DNA of 24,650 nt, from positions 65,760 to 90,409 of the forward strand of contig DBBU01000041.1 of the NCBI GenBank assembly GCA_002292365.1, written 5' to 3'. Source of the DNA: Flammeovirgaceae bacterium UBA976 (GTDB taxonomy: Bacteria > Bacteroidota > Bacteroidia > Cytophagales > Cyclobacteriaceae). This document shows positions 16,908-24,650 of the stretch, one piece after another (position 1 is the stretch's first letter; the number at the start of each line of letters is the position of its first letter). The notes under the pieces are model-generated. The model worked only from the letters and a program-made list of their open reading frames with translations, was not told the origin of the DNA and did not search any database. Made by a program: the position numbers and the translations under genes.

Positions 16908-16938
16908 CAAAATTACTTCTATAAAAACCAATGGCAAG
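16908..16938 (-). promoter_or_regulatory. Candidate promoter of the alaS operon
   Basis: On the minus strand, TTG (complement of 16935-16937) is followed after 19 bases by TAATTTTG (complement of 16908-16915), a full match to TAnnTTTG. The transcript would start near 16901 and have a leader of about 110 bases. The -33 part overlaps the first codons of the divergent M23 gene, so the two transcription units could interfere. Confidence 0.5.
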
Positions 16939-17914
16939 AATAAAGTATTATTACGACACTGAATCCTGTAGATACGAAAGAATTCGTACTTCCAAGCGGG
17001 ATATATTCATGAACTCACTTGCTTTTTTGACTGTAGCAACGATCATTGCGACCGGTTTGGTCTTTGGGTACATGGTGTATTTTGAGTCTCCCGAGGAATT
17101 GCAGTTAAGAAAAGAAAATCAAGAATTACTCATATACTACGATCTCATGGGCGAAGATATGGAAAGAATTTCTCAGGTGCTGCAGAGTATGCAAGAGCGA
17201 GACGACGATATCTATAGAGTGATCTTTGGCGTAAATCCTCTTGCTGATGAAATCAGGAAGGGAGGTACTGGAGGAGCCAACAAATACAGGGCATTAATGG
17301 AAAAAGGCCTTTCACGAGAAACACTCATTGTAAATGACCTTCAAAAAATTGACGCTCTAAAAAAGCAGATGTACATACAATCGAAGTCTTATGATGAAAT
17401 CGTTGAATTGGCCAAAAACAAAGAAGATTTTTTAGCAGCACTTCCGGCCATTCAACCCGTATCAAATGAAGAACTCAAACGTCTTTCTTCGGGTTTTGGA
17501 TATCGAATCGATCCTTATTTAAAAACCAGACGAATGCATCCAGGAGTAGATTTCTCTTTGGAAGTGGGCAATCCCGTGCATGCTACCGGAGACGGTAAAG
17601 TGAAATTTACAAAAAGTTCACTGAGTGGATACGGAAAACAAGTACATATTAATCACGGTTTTGGTTATGAAACTAAATACGGACATTTAGACAAAATATT
17701 AGTAAAAAAAGGTCAACGGCTTAAACGAGGAGATATCATTGGCTACTCCGGACATTCTGGCAAATCTACAGCACCACATTTACATTATGAGGTAATCAAA
17801 AATGGTGTAAAAGTGAATCCAATTCATTATTTCAGCCGTGATTTATCAGCTGAAGAATATGAAGAAATACTCAGATTAGCGTCGATTGAAAATCAAGCTA
17901 TGGGTTCCTACTGA
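16931..17914 (+). CDS. M23-family (LytM) membrane-anchored peptidase
   Basis: This is a predicted zinc endopeptidase, or a regulator of one, acting on peptidoglycan cross-bridges. The 327 residues have a basic cytoplasmic start (MARIKYYYDTESCRYERIRT), one membrane helix at about 29-49, a coiled-coil stretch at 53-92, a periplasmic linker, and a LytM domain at about 185-300. All zinc and catalytic residues are present: His203 and Asp207 in HPGVD, His252 in KYGH, and His285 in HLH. It is therefore likely to be an active enzyme. The gene is divergent from alaS and, in the arrangement I recall from related genomes, would be followed directly by the merR-type gene found here 767 bases further on. 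Confidence 0.93.
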   Translation: MARIKYYYDTESCRYERIRTSKRDIFMNSLAFLTVATIIATGLVFGYMVYFESPEELQLRKENQELLIYYDLMGEDMERISQVLQSMQERDDDIYRVIFGVNPLADEIRKGGTGGANKYRALMEKGLSRETLIVNDLQKIDALKKQMYIQSKSYDEIVELAKNKEDFLAALPAIQPVSNEELKRLSSGFGYRIDPYLKTRRMHPGVDFSLEVGNPVHATGDGKVKFTKSSLSGYGKQVHINHGFGYETKYGHLDKILVKKGQRLKRGDIIGYSGHSGKSTAPHLHYEVIKNGVKVNPIHYFSRDLSAEEYEEILRLASIENQAMGSY

Positions 17915-18302
17915 TTGTGATGTAGATTTAAGCATGTACTTTAATCTGACAATAAAATACGTCATGCTTTCATCAAAGCCTTTCGGATTCCAACCCTGTG
18001 GATGAGTGCTTCTCTGAGTTTTCTCAAGTATCAAATGTTTACTGAAGATAGGGTGCAGACTCGCGCTATCATCAAACTCGGTAATTGGGATGGTCATAAT
18101 TCAGGAAAGTCCTCCCCATGTCTCTTTGACTGTAGAAGTAAAAACTTTGCTCGACTCAAGGCGTGATTTGATAATGTAGATCAACTTCTCTATCAAATCA
18201 TTCTTCAGATAGCATATACATTGTGGGCTGAATATGTTCTATACTAATCACTTTTGGTAGCTTAGGAGGGATATTCTTGTTAAGGACAGAACCTTGATGT
18301 GT
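17915..18302 (-). pseudogene. Decayed gene of unknown function, minus strand
   Basis: Reading leftward from 18302 there is protein-like sequence (NKNIPPKLPKVISIEHIQPT and on to MLSEE) that meets a TGA. The next frame continues as NDLIEKLIYIIKSRLESSKV to WGGLS, hits an in-frame TGA at 18101-18103, and then runs on as MTIPITEFDDS through THPQGWNPKGFDESMTYFIV to RLKYML. One frameshift and one stop therefore break a gene of about 125 codons or more. Its former start is missing: a TAA at 18303-18305 abuts a capA-like fragment on the other strand. The last frame reads into the 3' end of the M23 gene, so the true stop may also be lost. I do not recognise the family; the QGWNP segment is the best handle. 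Confidence 0.6.
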
Positions 18303-18303
18303 T

Positions 18304-18450
18304 TATAATTTTAGCCATTCCCTCATTGATGCGGGCGCAGATGTATTGATCGGATATATTCAACATGTAGTCAGAGGGATTGAAATCTACAAAAACAGAA
18401 TCATCGCCTACAGTCTTAGAATTTTTTCGCCTATGGCCGATTCAATTTAA
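18304..18450 (+). pseudogene. 3' fragment of a CapA-family gene
   Basis: The frame from about 18304 to the TAA at 18448-18450 reads [20 protein letters not shown], then [15 protein letters not shown]. This is the late block of CapA/PgsA poly-gamma-glutamate-type metallophosphatase proteins, whose pattern is [21 protein letters not shown](Y/x)-YK-x-x-(P/I)-I-x-YSLGNF. The metal-binding GHHPH has become GYIQH and SLGNF has become SLRIF, so the piece is both truncated and mutated. Everything upstream in this strand is missing: a stop lies at 18295-18297 and the adjoining DNA belongs to an unrelated decayed gene on the other strand. Confidence 0.75.
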
Positions 18451-18681
18451 ATGTCTTGAATGCGCTAACCCCAATATTTAGAACTTAATATCAATTATGA
18501 TGATTGATGATCACTACAGAGAGTCATTTTTTTTACAAACTTATGACAATCGGCCGTGGATAAATAACGAAAATAAAGCAGATTTGCGCACGAGGAAAAT
18601 AAAGAAATTTTATTTTCAAAAAAAACCATATTCATTAATGATTTTCGGGGAATTAATTATCTTAACCTAAAAATAGAGTAA

Positions 18682-19026
18682 GTGCCCTATAAAGAGAAAG
18701 AAATAGAGAAAAAATATTTTACCATTGGTGAAGTTGCTGGAAGCCTCAAGGTCGCCACCTCTCTCGTTCGGTTTTGGGAAAGTGAATTTGATATTATAAA
18801 ACCGAAAAAAAATCGGAAAGGAAACCGACAATTTACCCGTGAGGATATCAAAAACATCAAGCTGATTTATCATCTTGTAAAAGAAAAGGGTTTTACCCTG
18901 CAAGGCGCACGTGATTTTATTGCCCAAGGGAGTGAGAGCATTCAGGATAAACTAGAACTCATCAAGTCACTACAGAGTGTTCGTGATTTTCTGATCAAAT
19001 TGAAAAATGAATTACCCAAAACTTAA
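18682..19026 (+). CDS. MerR-family transcriptional regulator
   Basis: This 114-residue DNA-binding protein has a winged helix-turn-helix at about 12-75: YFTIGEVAGSLKVATSLVRF (helices 1-2) then WESEFDIIKPKKNRKGNRQF and TREDIKNIKLIYHLVKEKGF (wing and helix 3-4). A short C-terminal helix (SIQDKLELIKSLQSVRDFLI) could form the antiparallel dimer coil. No ligand or metal domain is present, so the inducer is unknown. Translation starts at GTG (18682). It converges on metH2 across 68 bases, where I see no clear terminator. Confidence 0.88.
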   Translation: MPYKEKEIEKKYFTIGEVAGSLKVATSLVRFWESEFDIIKPKKNRKGNRQFTREDIKNIKLIYHLVKEKGFTLQGARDFIAQGSESIQDKLELIKSLQSVRDFLIKLKNELPKT

Positions 19027-19094
19027 CTATTTGATGGCTCCCAGTTAATGCTTCAAAGCAAGGACTCATGCCTATTTATGCCCTCACCCAAAGA

Positions 19095-21746
19095 CTACTT
19101 ATAACCCAATACAGGTGCCAACCAACGTTCAGCTTCTTGCTTACCCATTGCCTTCCTATTTGCATAATCATCTAGTTGGTCCTCTCCGATTTTTCCTAAA
19201 CCAAAATATCGCGCCTTTGGATGCGAAAAATAAAAGCCACTGACCGACGATGCTGGATACATGGCATAAGATTCTGTCAATGTAATCCCTGTATTTTCTT
19301 CAACTTGTAGTAATTCAAAAAGAGCTTTTTTCTCGGTATGATCAGGGCATGCGGGGTAGCCTGGCGCCGGTCTGATCCCTTGATACTTTTCCTTGATCAA
19401 TGCTGCGTTTTCAAAATCTTCTTGTGGTGCATAGCCCCAGTATTCTTTTCTTACCTTCTTGTGCATTAATTCGGCAAAGGCTTCGGCCAGTCGATCGGCG
19501 ATCGCTTTTACCATGATGACATTGTAGTCATCATGATCTGCTTCAAAATCAGCTATTAATTTTTCAATACCTATCCCTGCCGTGGTTGCAAAACCACCAA
19601 TATAATCTTGTTTTTTGGAGGATTTAGGAGCAATATAATCGGCCAATGAAATATTAGGAATCTTTGATCCCTTCTTACCTTGCTGTCGAAGAAAATGAAT
19701 CCTCTTTATGACGTTATGTTTGATCTCAACATCATCTTGAACAGCTTGTGCTTCAAAAAAACCAATGACTGCATTAGCCTGAAGAGAGCCCTGCGCTATG
19801 ATTTGATCGAGCATTAAATTCGCCTCTTTGAAAAGTATCTTTGCCTGACTTCCCACGATCACATTTTCAAAAATTTGAGGATATTTTCCCTTCAACATCC
19901 ATGTGGAGAAAAAAGGCGTCCAATCTATGTACTTTCTGATTTCCTCCAATGAGTAGCTTTCAAATTTTTCAGTCCCCAAAAAAGAAGGTTTAAGTACTTC
20001 ATGTTTTTGCCAATCAATCCCTACTCTATTGGATCTGGCAGTACCTATCGTGATTAATGTTTTGGCTTCTTGCCTGCTCTGATGATCCACGGCCAATCCA
20101 TCATATTCAGACCGAATCGACTCACTGAAATGGACTGTGTCTTCACCCAAAAGTCTGGAAGCTACGGCCACAGATTTTGAAGCATCTAGTACGTGAATCG
20201 TAGGGCCACTGTATTTAGGTGCGATTTTTACTGAAGTGTGGATTCTTGAAGTCGTAGCCCCTCCAATGAGCAACGGAATTTTCATTCCCTTACGTTCCAT
20301 TTCTTCTGCCACGGTCACCATCTCATCCAAAGAGGGAGTGATTAAACCACTCAATCCAATTATGTCAACTTGATGATTTACTGCTTCTTCCAATATTTTT
20401 TGAGCAGGAACCATCACACCCAGATCTATGATGTCATAATTATTGCATCCCAGCACCACGCCCACAATGTTTTTACCAATATCATGTACATCCCCTTTGA
20501 CCGTAGCCATTAATATTTTTCCCTTACTACTGTTATTTTCTGTCTTATCAGCCTCTAAATAAGGTAAGAGATAAGCAACGGCCTTCTTCATGACCCGTGC
20601 ACTCTTCACCACTTGAGGCAAGAACATTTTACCTCTACCAAACAAATCCCCAACGGTATTCATGCCTGCCATCAAGGGCTGCTCTATCACATGAAGGGGT
20701 TTTGAGTATTTGAGTCGGGCTTCTTCGGTATCTTCCAATACATGATCAATGACGCCTTTAATCAAGGCATGTGCCAATCTTTCTTCTACCGTTCCTTTCC
20801 GCCACTCATCATCAACGATTTTTACTTTACCGGTACCCGTGACACTTTCGGCAAAATCCACCAATCGCTCGGTGGCATTCTCACGCCTGTTGAGTAGCAC
20901 GTCTTCTACATGAAGTAATAATTCTTTGGGAATCAAGTCATAAATCTCCACCAAGCCCGCATTTAAAATTCCCATATCCATTCCATGGTTGATGGCATGA
21001 AATAAGAACGAGGAATGCATCGCTTCTCGAACGACATTATTACCTCTAAATGAAAAAGAAACATTGCTTACCCCTCCACTTACTTTAGCTCCCGGCAGAT
21101 GAGTTTTGATCCATTCTGTAGCCTTAAAAAAATCAATGGCGTAGTTGTTGTGCTCCGGGATGCCGGTAGCGACAGGAAAAATGTTGGGATCGAAGATGAT
21201 ATCCTGTTGTGGAAATTTGACCTCGTCTACCAAAACTCGATAAGCCCGCTCACAAATTTGAATCCGCCGACCGTACGTGTCGGCCTGACCGTCTTCGTCA
21301 AAAGCCATCACGACCGTCGCAGCACCGTACCGTTTGATTTTTCGAGCCTGATCAATGAAAATCTGTTCCCCCTCCTTGAGTGAAATAGAATTGACGACTC
21401 CCTTTCCTTGAACACATTTCAAACCTGCTTCGATAATTTCCCATTTGGATGAATCTATCATGATAGGTATTCTAGCGATCTCAGGTTCAGAAGCGACCAG
21501 ATGTAGAAACTTAACCATCGCCGCTTTACCATCCAACATGCCGTCATCCATGTTGACATCCAAAATTTGAGCACCTCCACGTACCTGATCCAAGGCTACT
21601 TCTAGCGCCTCATCATATTTTCCCTCCTTAATCAAACGAGCAAAACGAAGACTTCCAGTCACATTGGTACGTTCACCTATATTGACAAAGTTGGTCTCAG
21701 CAGTAACAATTAATGGCTCAAGGCCCGATAACATCAAGGGTTTCAT
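19095..21746 (-). CDS. metH: Methionine synthase, folate/cobalamin/reactivation part (MetH without Hcy domain)
   Basis: This protein transfers the methyl group of 5-methyl-THF to cobalamin and, with the homocysteine domain, to homocysteine. The 883 residues comprise the pterin-binding barrel (about 1-280; [27 protein letters not shown]), the cobalamin cap and Rossmann domain (about 300-540; [12 protein letters not shown] with the cobalt-ligand His near 412, then [11 protein letters not shown] and [10 protein letters not shown]), and the SAM-binding reactivation domain (about 550-883; [15 protein letters not shown] near 810). The N-terminal homocysteine domain is absent and is encoded separately by metH1. 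The start [12 protein letters not shown] matches the usual inter-domain linker, so this is a clean split, not a truncation. It is the last gene of the riboswitch-controlled operon, 25 bases behind the QueF-like gene. Confidence 0.96.
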   Translation of the reverse strand: MKPLMLSGLEPLIVTAETNFVNIGERTNVTGSLRFARLIKEGKYDEALEVALDQVRGGAQILDVNMDDGMLDGKAAMVKFLHLVASEPEIARIPIMIDSSKWEIIEAGLKCVQGKGVVNSISLKEGEQIFIDQARKIKRYGAATVVMAFDEDGQADTYGRRIQICERAYRVLVDEVKFPQQDIIFDPNIFPVATGIPEHNNYAIDFFKATEWIKTHLPGAKVSGGVSNVSFSFRGNNVVREAMHSSFLFHAINHGMDMGILNAGLVEIYDLIPKELLLHVEDVLLNRRENATERLVDFAESVTGTGKVKIVDDEWRKGTVEERLAHALIKGVIDHVLEDTEEARLKYSKPLHVIEQPLMAGMNTVGDLFGRGKMFLPQVVKSARVMKKAVAYLLPYLEADKTENNSSKGKILMATVKGDVHDIGKNIVGVVLGCNNYDIIDLGVMVPAQKILEEAVNHQVDIIGLSGLITPSLDEMVTVAEEMERKGMKIPLLIGGATTSRIHTSVKIAPKYSGPTIHVLDASKSVAVASRLLGEDTVHFSESIRSEYDGLAVDHQSRQEAKTLITIGTARSNRVGIDWQKHEVLKPSFLGTEKFESYSLEEIRKYIDWTPFFSTWMLKGKYPQIFENVIVGSQAKILFKEANLMLDQIIAQGSLQANAVIGFFEAQAVQDDVEIKHNVIKRIHFLRQQGKKGSKIPNISLADYIAPKSSKKQDYIGGFATTAGIGIEKLIADFEADHDDYNVIMVKAIADRLAEAFAELMHKKVRKEYWGYAPQEDFENAALIKEKYQGIRPAPGYPACPDHTEKKALFELLQVEENTGITLTESYAMYPASSVSGFYFSHPKARYFGLGKIGEDQLDDYANRKAMGKQEAERWLAPVLGYK

Positions 21747-21771
21747 ATATTGGAAAAAGGATTTATGAAAA

Positions 21772-22209
21772 TTACATTACAACTTGCCATGAATCGTCAG
21801 ATCCACCATGCAACCAATCCTTAAACTTTTCTTCACCTCCACGAGTCGCCCAATCAGAATCTATGGTCAACCTTGAACTGATGCCCCCTCTTGGATTGCA
21901 ATTCATCACAATGCGAAGTCGTTCAGGATCATAGACCTCCGTCAGGTGGTCATAAAAAACATTAATTAACCGCTCATAAGAAACTACTATGTCACGTAAA
22001 TGAAAGGCATATTGCTTCAAAGACTTTAACTCAATGACCTTACCTTTTGGATAAAAAGTAAGGTATACATTGGCGAAATCCGGCTGTTCTTGAACGCCCA
22101 AAAAGGTAAATTCAGGAATTTTTATTTTGATTTCGTAAGCCTCCTTTGTCGGATTAGGAATGGCTTTCAAAATACTTTTGTTGATGGCTTGATGTAATTT
22201 AATGGGCAT
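21772..22209 (-). CDS. QueF-like tunnelling-fold protein lacking the nitrile-reductase cysteine
   Basis: This is homologous to 7-cyano-7-deazaguanine reductase (QueF), a step of queuosine synthesis, and would be labelled so by automatic annotation. The 145 residues align along the short QueF form: PEFT at 32-35, QPDFA at 42-46, KSLK at 62-65, and NPRGGI near 115. However, the active-site region PEFTxLCPxTGQPDFA of QueF reads [15 protein letters not shown] here. The nucleophilic Cys is replaced by Gly38 and one residue is missing. The catalytic His of the FHE motif is Tyr78, while the adjacent purine/pterin-anchoring Glu79 and Asp44 remain. Nitrile reduction should therefore be impossible by the known mechanism. 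It lies between the two MetH pieces, overlapping metH1 by 11 bases. A pterin/folate-binding or MetH-assisting role is inference. Confidence 0.85.
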   Translation of the reverse strand: MPIKLHQAINKSILKAIPNPTKEAYEIKIKIPEFTFLGVQEQPDFANVYLTFYPKGKVIELKSLKQYAFHLRDIVVSYERLINVFYDHLTEVYDPERLRIVMNCNPRGGISSRLTIDSDWATRGGEEKFKDWLHGGSDDSWQVVM

Positions 22210-23197
22210 ATGCTATTTGTCTAGGTTTGTAATTTTTAGCCAATGTGGCTATTGCTTGAATGTGATCAGGGGTCGTTCCACAACAACCTCCAATGATATT
22301 GACCATATGGTCTTCTAAATAGGCGGTGATTTGGTCAACCATTTCTTCAGGAGTCTCGTCGTATTGGCCAAACTCATTAGGCAGACCGGCATTGGGATGA
22401 GCACTGACCATAAAGTCAGATTTATCTGATAATATTTTTAAAAAAGGTCGCATCATTTCGGCACCAAAAGCACAATTTAACCCCACACTGAACAGCTCAC
22501 AATGTGAAATAGAGATCAAAAAAGCTTCGGTGGTTTGACCTGAAAGTGTCCGTCCCGAAGCATCGGTAATCGTACCCGAAACCATGATGGGTATATTGAT
22601 ATCGCGCTCAGCTTTGACTTCCTCTGCGGCAAAAAGCGCTGCCTTGGCATTTAGGGTATCGATAATCGTTTCAAAAAGAAGTAGATCCACTCCCCCGTCC
22701 AGTAGGGCTTCCACTTGATGTCGAAAAGCTAATTTTAATGCGTCAAAGGTCACCGCTCTAAATCCTGGATCATTGACATCGGGCGATAACGAGGCCGTCG
22801 TATTGGTAGGGCCAATAGAACCCGCAACGAACCTGGGTCGATTGCTGTCTATTGCCGTATATTGATCCGCCGCCGCGCGGGCAATGCGGGCAGACTCATA
22901 ATTGATTTTATATACCCAATCTTGCAAACCATAATCCGCTTGTGCTATGGTCGTACTTGAGAAGGTATTGGTCTCTATGATGTCAGCTCCCGCTTCTAAA
23001 TAGGCTTCATGAATTGATTTGATGATGTCAGGACGGGTCAGAGACAACAAGTCATTGTTGCCTTTGAGAGGAATAGTATGGTCCTTAAGTGCCTCACTTC
23101 TGAAATCTTCTTCCTGCAGGTCATGCCGCTGGATCATGGTACCCATGGCACCATCGAGGATCAATATTCTTTCTTTGATAACTTCATGAATGGTCAT
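22199..23197 (-). CDS. Methionine synthase homocysteine-binding subunit (MetH N-terminal domain)
   Basis: This stand-alone homocysteine S-methyltransferase barrel equals the first domain of MetH. It activates homocysteine on zinc for methylation by the cobalamin domain carried by metH2. In its 332 residues the start [11 protein letters not shown] near 12-22 and [13 protein letters not shown] near 70-82 are standard. The zinc ligands are Cys242 (GLNCAFG) and Cys305-Cys306 ([11 protein letters not shown]). Together with metH2 (883) the total of 1215 residues matches an intact MetH (E. coli 1227). It is the first gene after the SAM-I riboswitch and is coupled to the QueF-like gene by an 11-base overlap. 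A betaine- or S-methylmethionine-dependent methyltransferase is less likely given this operon. Confidence 0.93.
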   Translation of the reverse strand: MTIHEVIKERILILDGAMGTMIQRHDLQEEDFRSEALKDHTIPLKGNNDLLSLTRPDIIKSIHEAYLEAGADIIETNTFSSTTIAQADYGLQDWVYKINYESARIARAAADQYTAIDSNRPRFVAGSIGPTNTTASLSPDVNDPGFRAVTFDALKLAFRHQVEALLDGGVDLLLFETIIDTLNAKAALFAAEEVKAERDINIPIMVSGTITDASGRTLSGQTTEAFLISISHCELFSVGLNCAFGAEMMRPFLKILSDKSDFMVSAHPNAGLPNEFGQYDETPEEMVDQITAYLEDHMVNIIGGCCGTTPDHIQAIATLAKNYKPRQIAYAH

Positions 23198-23241
23198 TTC
23201 TATCTATTAAGTCATCAAGAAGGATGTTAAAACCTCGTTTG

Positions 23242-23338
23242 TTATCTTTCTTCAACTATCTGAAGTAGGAATTGGCACCTTTCTTTACAGGGGTTGCCAA
23301 GGTTTCAATGGGCCTTACCCCTCTACCTTTCTTGATAA
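23242..23338 (-). ncRNA. SAM-I riboswitch (S-box) upstream of metH
   Basis: On the minus strand the leader contains the S-box core: TTATCAAGAAAGGTAGAGGG, then GGCCCATTGAAACC, TTGGCAACCCC, and AGGTGCCAATTCC. Helix P1 pairs TTATC (23334-23338) with GATAA (23242-23246). P2 uses AGGGG with CCCCT, the kink-turn and the GGCCC pseudoknot side are present, and P4 is CTTCA / TGAAG (23250-23254 with 23261-23265). SAM binding is expected to lower expression of the metH operon. Downstream there is no hairpin with a U-tract. Instead the 3' side of P1 (AAGAAAGAT, 23244-23252) can pair with ATCCTTCTT (23217-23225) at eight of nine positions, a possible alternative fold. Confidence 0.93.
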
Positions 23339-23343
23339 TAACG

Positions 23344-23374
23344 CAAATATAGATCACCCACGGAATAAGAAAAA
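23344..23374 (-). promoter_or_regulatory. Candidate promoter of the metH operon
   Basis: On the minus strand TATATTTG (complement of 23344-23351) is a full match to the Bacteroidota -7 box TAnnTTTG. Nineteen bases upstream is TTTT (23371-23374), one mismatch from TTTG. The predicted transcription start, about 23337, falls at the first base of the riboswitch P1 helix, so promoter and riboswitch support each other. Confidence 0.6.
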
Positions 23375-23764
23375 TTATTTCTGACTTAGATATTGGTAGC
23401 CCATAGACATACTGGCGATAAGAAGACCCCCAAGCTCTCGGGTCCCTTCAACATAAGATTTTTCAGCCTTCATTTTACCCACCAGATCCATTTTATCTGA
23501 TGCCGATAACCAAATGATTAAATCAGGAATATAAAGACATCCATATGCTAGCAAACTTAAGGATATGACTACATAAAACTTAAGCCAAGTCGAGGAAAGA
23601 TTAAAAGGTGACGGAAAATGGGTTTTGAATAAAACTAATAAGTGAACCAACCCAATGAATACGTACAAACTGACCCATAACAGAGGATCGGGATCATTTA
23701 AATTCAAGTAGGCAAAAATGAGAAAGGTCGCAGATAAAACAAGACTTACCGTTTTATTTTTCAT
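23375..23764 (-). CDS. TMEM220-family membrane protein
   Basis: This small integral membrane protein has about four hydrophobic helices. From the ATG at 23764 it has 129 residues starting MKNKTVSLVLSATFLIFAYL. A longer form starting at 23821 would add 19 residues that overlap the preceding gene and do not resemble the family, so I prefer the shorter start. The motif LNDPDPLLWVSLYV after helix 1 and the closing EGTRELGGLLI are typical of the TMEM220 family (conserved NDPD and E-x2-RE-x2-G). The function of that family is not known. The gene follows the isomerase-like gene by 19 bases and is probably co-transcribed with it; the metH promoter begins right behind its stop. Confidence 0.8.
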   Translation of the reverse strand: MKNKTVSLVLSATFLIFAYLNLNDPDPLLWVSLYVFIGLVHLLVLFKTHFPSPFNLSSTWLKFYVVISLSLLAYGCLYIPDLIIWLSASDKMDLVGKMKAEKSYVEGTRELGGLLIASMSMGYQYLSQK

Positions 23765-23783
23765 AGGATAAAAAATTAAATCT

Positions 23784-24623
23784 TCACAACAAACCCTGCA
23801 GGTTTTTAAAAGAAGTCGCAATGCTCTTTTCAGGATCTACCGATTGGTCTTGTTCAATGAAAAAATGTTGCATCCCAGCCACCTGAGACTGGTCAAATAT
23901 TTCTTGGAAATCAATCACTCCATTGCCGACCTCAGTGAAATCTCCTGCCAAGTTCATATCTTTGACATGCCATAAAGAAAAACGATTTTTGTATCTCTTA
24001 AAAAGATTTAATGCTGACGCTCCTGCTTTCACAGTCCAATAGAGGTCCAACTCAAAATCGACTACCTCAGCATCCGTTTCCTTCAACAACAGCTCCATAG
24101 GCACAACACCACCAATGCTGTCGAATTCAAAAGCATGATTGTGATAGGCCATCACTTTATCTAACTGACGCAGCTCTGCACCCTTCTCATTGAGCAGTTC
24201 AATCACCTCATGATATACCTCAAGGTTCCTTTCGTTCTCCTCTAAATGAGGAAGCACTACATATTTTTGACCTGTATCTTCCAGCATTTGAAGCACTCGA
24301 TCCCAATCAGACTTTAAATCTTTAAATGAAATATGACCGCTTACCATTTTCATCCCTAAATCGGTGACGATCCCATCAAACTCAGAAGGATCCAACCCAT
24401 ACATTTTTCCCTCACTGTAACCTGCTGTTTCGAGTTCCTTGTAGCCTACTTTGGCGACATACTCGAGTGTTTTCCTTGGATTTACCGACATTAAATCTCG
24501 CAGTGTATACAATTGCAAACCCGTGTTTGGCTTCGCCTTAAATTCGCATCTACTCAATAATGGCAAGGTGCCCAGGCCCATTGCGGCCGTTAACGTGGTT
24601 TTTAAAAATGATCTTTTGTCCAT
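23784..24623 (-). CDS. Exported sugar phosphate isomerase/epimerase-like protein
   Basis: This belongs to the xylose isomerase-like TIM-barrel (AP endonuclease 2) superfamily, a metal-dependent group containing inosose dehydratases, epimerases and many uncharacterised secreted proteins of Bacteroidota. The 279 residues begin with an export signal of Tat-like form (MDKRSFLKTTLTAAMGLG, with KR instead of RR), and Cys26 could be lipidated. The barrel opens with TGLQLYTLRDLM at about 34-45. Metal-site segments visible are KELETAGYSEG, AYHNHAFEF, FELDLYWTVKAGA, SLWHVKDMN and FIEQDQSVDPEKSI. The substrate cannot be told. It is first in a two-gene unit with the TMEM220-family gene, starting 27 bases from the window edge. 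Confidence 0.87.
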   Translation of the reverse strand: MDKRSFLKTTLTAAMGLGTLPLLSRCEFKAKPNTGLQLYTLRDLMSVNPRKTLEYVAKVGYKELETAGYSEGKMYGLDPSEFDGIVTDLGMKMVSGHISFKDLKSDWDRVLQMLEDTGQKYVVLPHLEENERNLEVYHEVIELLNEKGAELRQLDKVMAYHNHAFEFDSIGGVVPMELLLKETDAEVVDFELDLYWTVKAGASALNLFKRYKNRFSLWHVKDMNLAGDFTEVGNGVIDFQEIFDQSQVAGMQHFFIEQDQSVDPEKSIATSFKNLQGLL

Positions 24624-24650
24624 TTATAAGGTCTTAATTTTGATGTTTCT

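Noticed and set aside
17876..18097. 73-residue minus-strand ORF as an intact gene
   Set aside because: The same frame reads protein-like sequence beyond an in-frame TGA at 18101-18103, and its end runs into the M23 gene; it is part of a decayed gene.
23765..23821. 19-residue N-terminal extension of the TMEM220-family protein
   Set aside because: It overlaps the preceding gene, is Cys-rich and unlike the family; the ATG at 23764 directly starts the first membrane helix.
1..24650. tRNA genes, rRNA genes, CRISPR arrays, insertion sequences or attachment sites
   Set aside because: I looked for cloverleaf-like blocks, regularly spaced repeats, transposase motifs and terminal inverted repeats in all gaps and found none that hold up.

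Overview
This is an AT-rich chromosomal segment from a member of the Bacteroidota, most likely an aerobic Cytophagia-type bacterium. I do not assign a genus. The evidence is a TamL-like lipidated Omp85 protein, a TlpA-type thioredoxin lipoprotein, promoter-like sites of the Bacteroidota form TTTG-N19-TAnnTTTG, little sign of Shine-Dalgarno sequences, and an alaS / M23 peptidase / MerR neighbourhood that I recall as common in this phylum. Oxygen-dependent HemF points to aerobic growth.

Layout. Bases 1-446 hold the tail of an unrecognised gene and an empty stretch. Then come pgi (447-2111, +), a TrmH/SpoU RNA methyltransferase (2094-2828, -) and a TamL-like outer-membrane protein (2832-5279, +), whose start codon lies 3 bp from that of the methyltransferase. 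Bases 5373-6109 are a freshly broken gene for a secreted protein that keeps its terminator. It is followed by an NTF2/SnoaL-like lipoprotein (-) and a small membrane protein (+). Next are hemF and a PAP2 phosphatase (7483-8944, +), riboflavin synthase (8924-9514, -), and pcm with an acyl-CoA thioesterase (9555-10723, +).

A small gene at 11171-11617 (+) looks like a diverged DNA polymerase III psi (HolD) subunit. A tight minus-strand operon, alaS-gatB-tlpA-like (16789 down to 11614), is divergent from an M23 peptidase (16931-17914, +). Between that peptidase and a MerR regulator (18682-19026, +) lie about 770 bp of gene debris: a decayed minus-strand gene and the 3' end of a capA-like gene.

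The right third carries a methionine-synthesis operon on the minus strand. A promoter (23344-23374) feeds a SAM-I riboswitch (23242-23338), then the homocysteine domain of methionine synthase (metH1), a QueF-like tunnelling-fold protein, and the folate/cobalamin/reactivation part of methionine synthase (metH2). The two MetH pieces add up to one normal MetH. Upstream of this operon are a TIM-barrel sugar isomerase-like exported protein and a TMEM220-family membrane protein.

The most interesting observation is the QueF-like gene. It keeps the purine/pterin-anchoring glutamate and the aspartate of QueF but has lost the catalytic cysteine and histidine, and it sits between the two halves of MetH under SAM-riboswitch control. 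This suggests a folate- or methionine-related role instead of queuosine synthesis.
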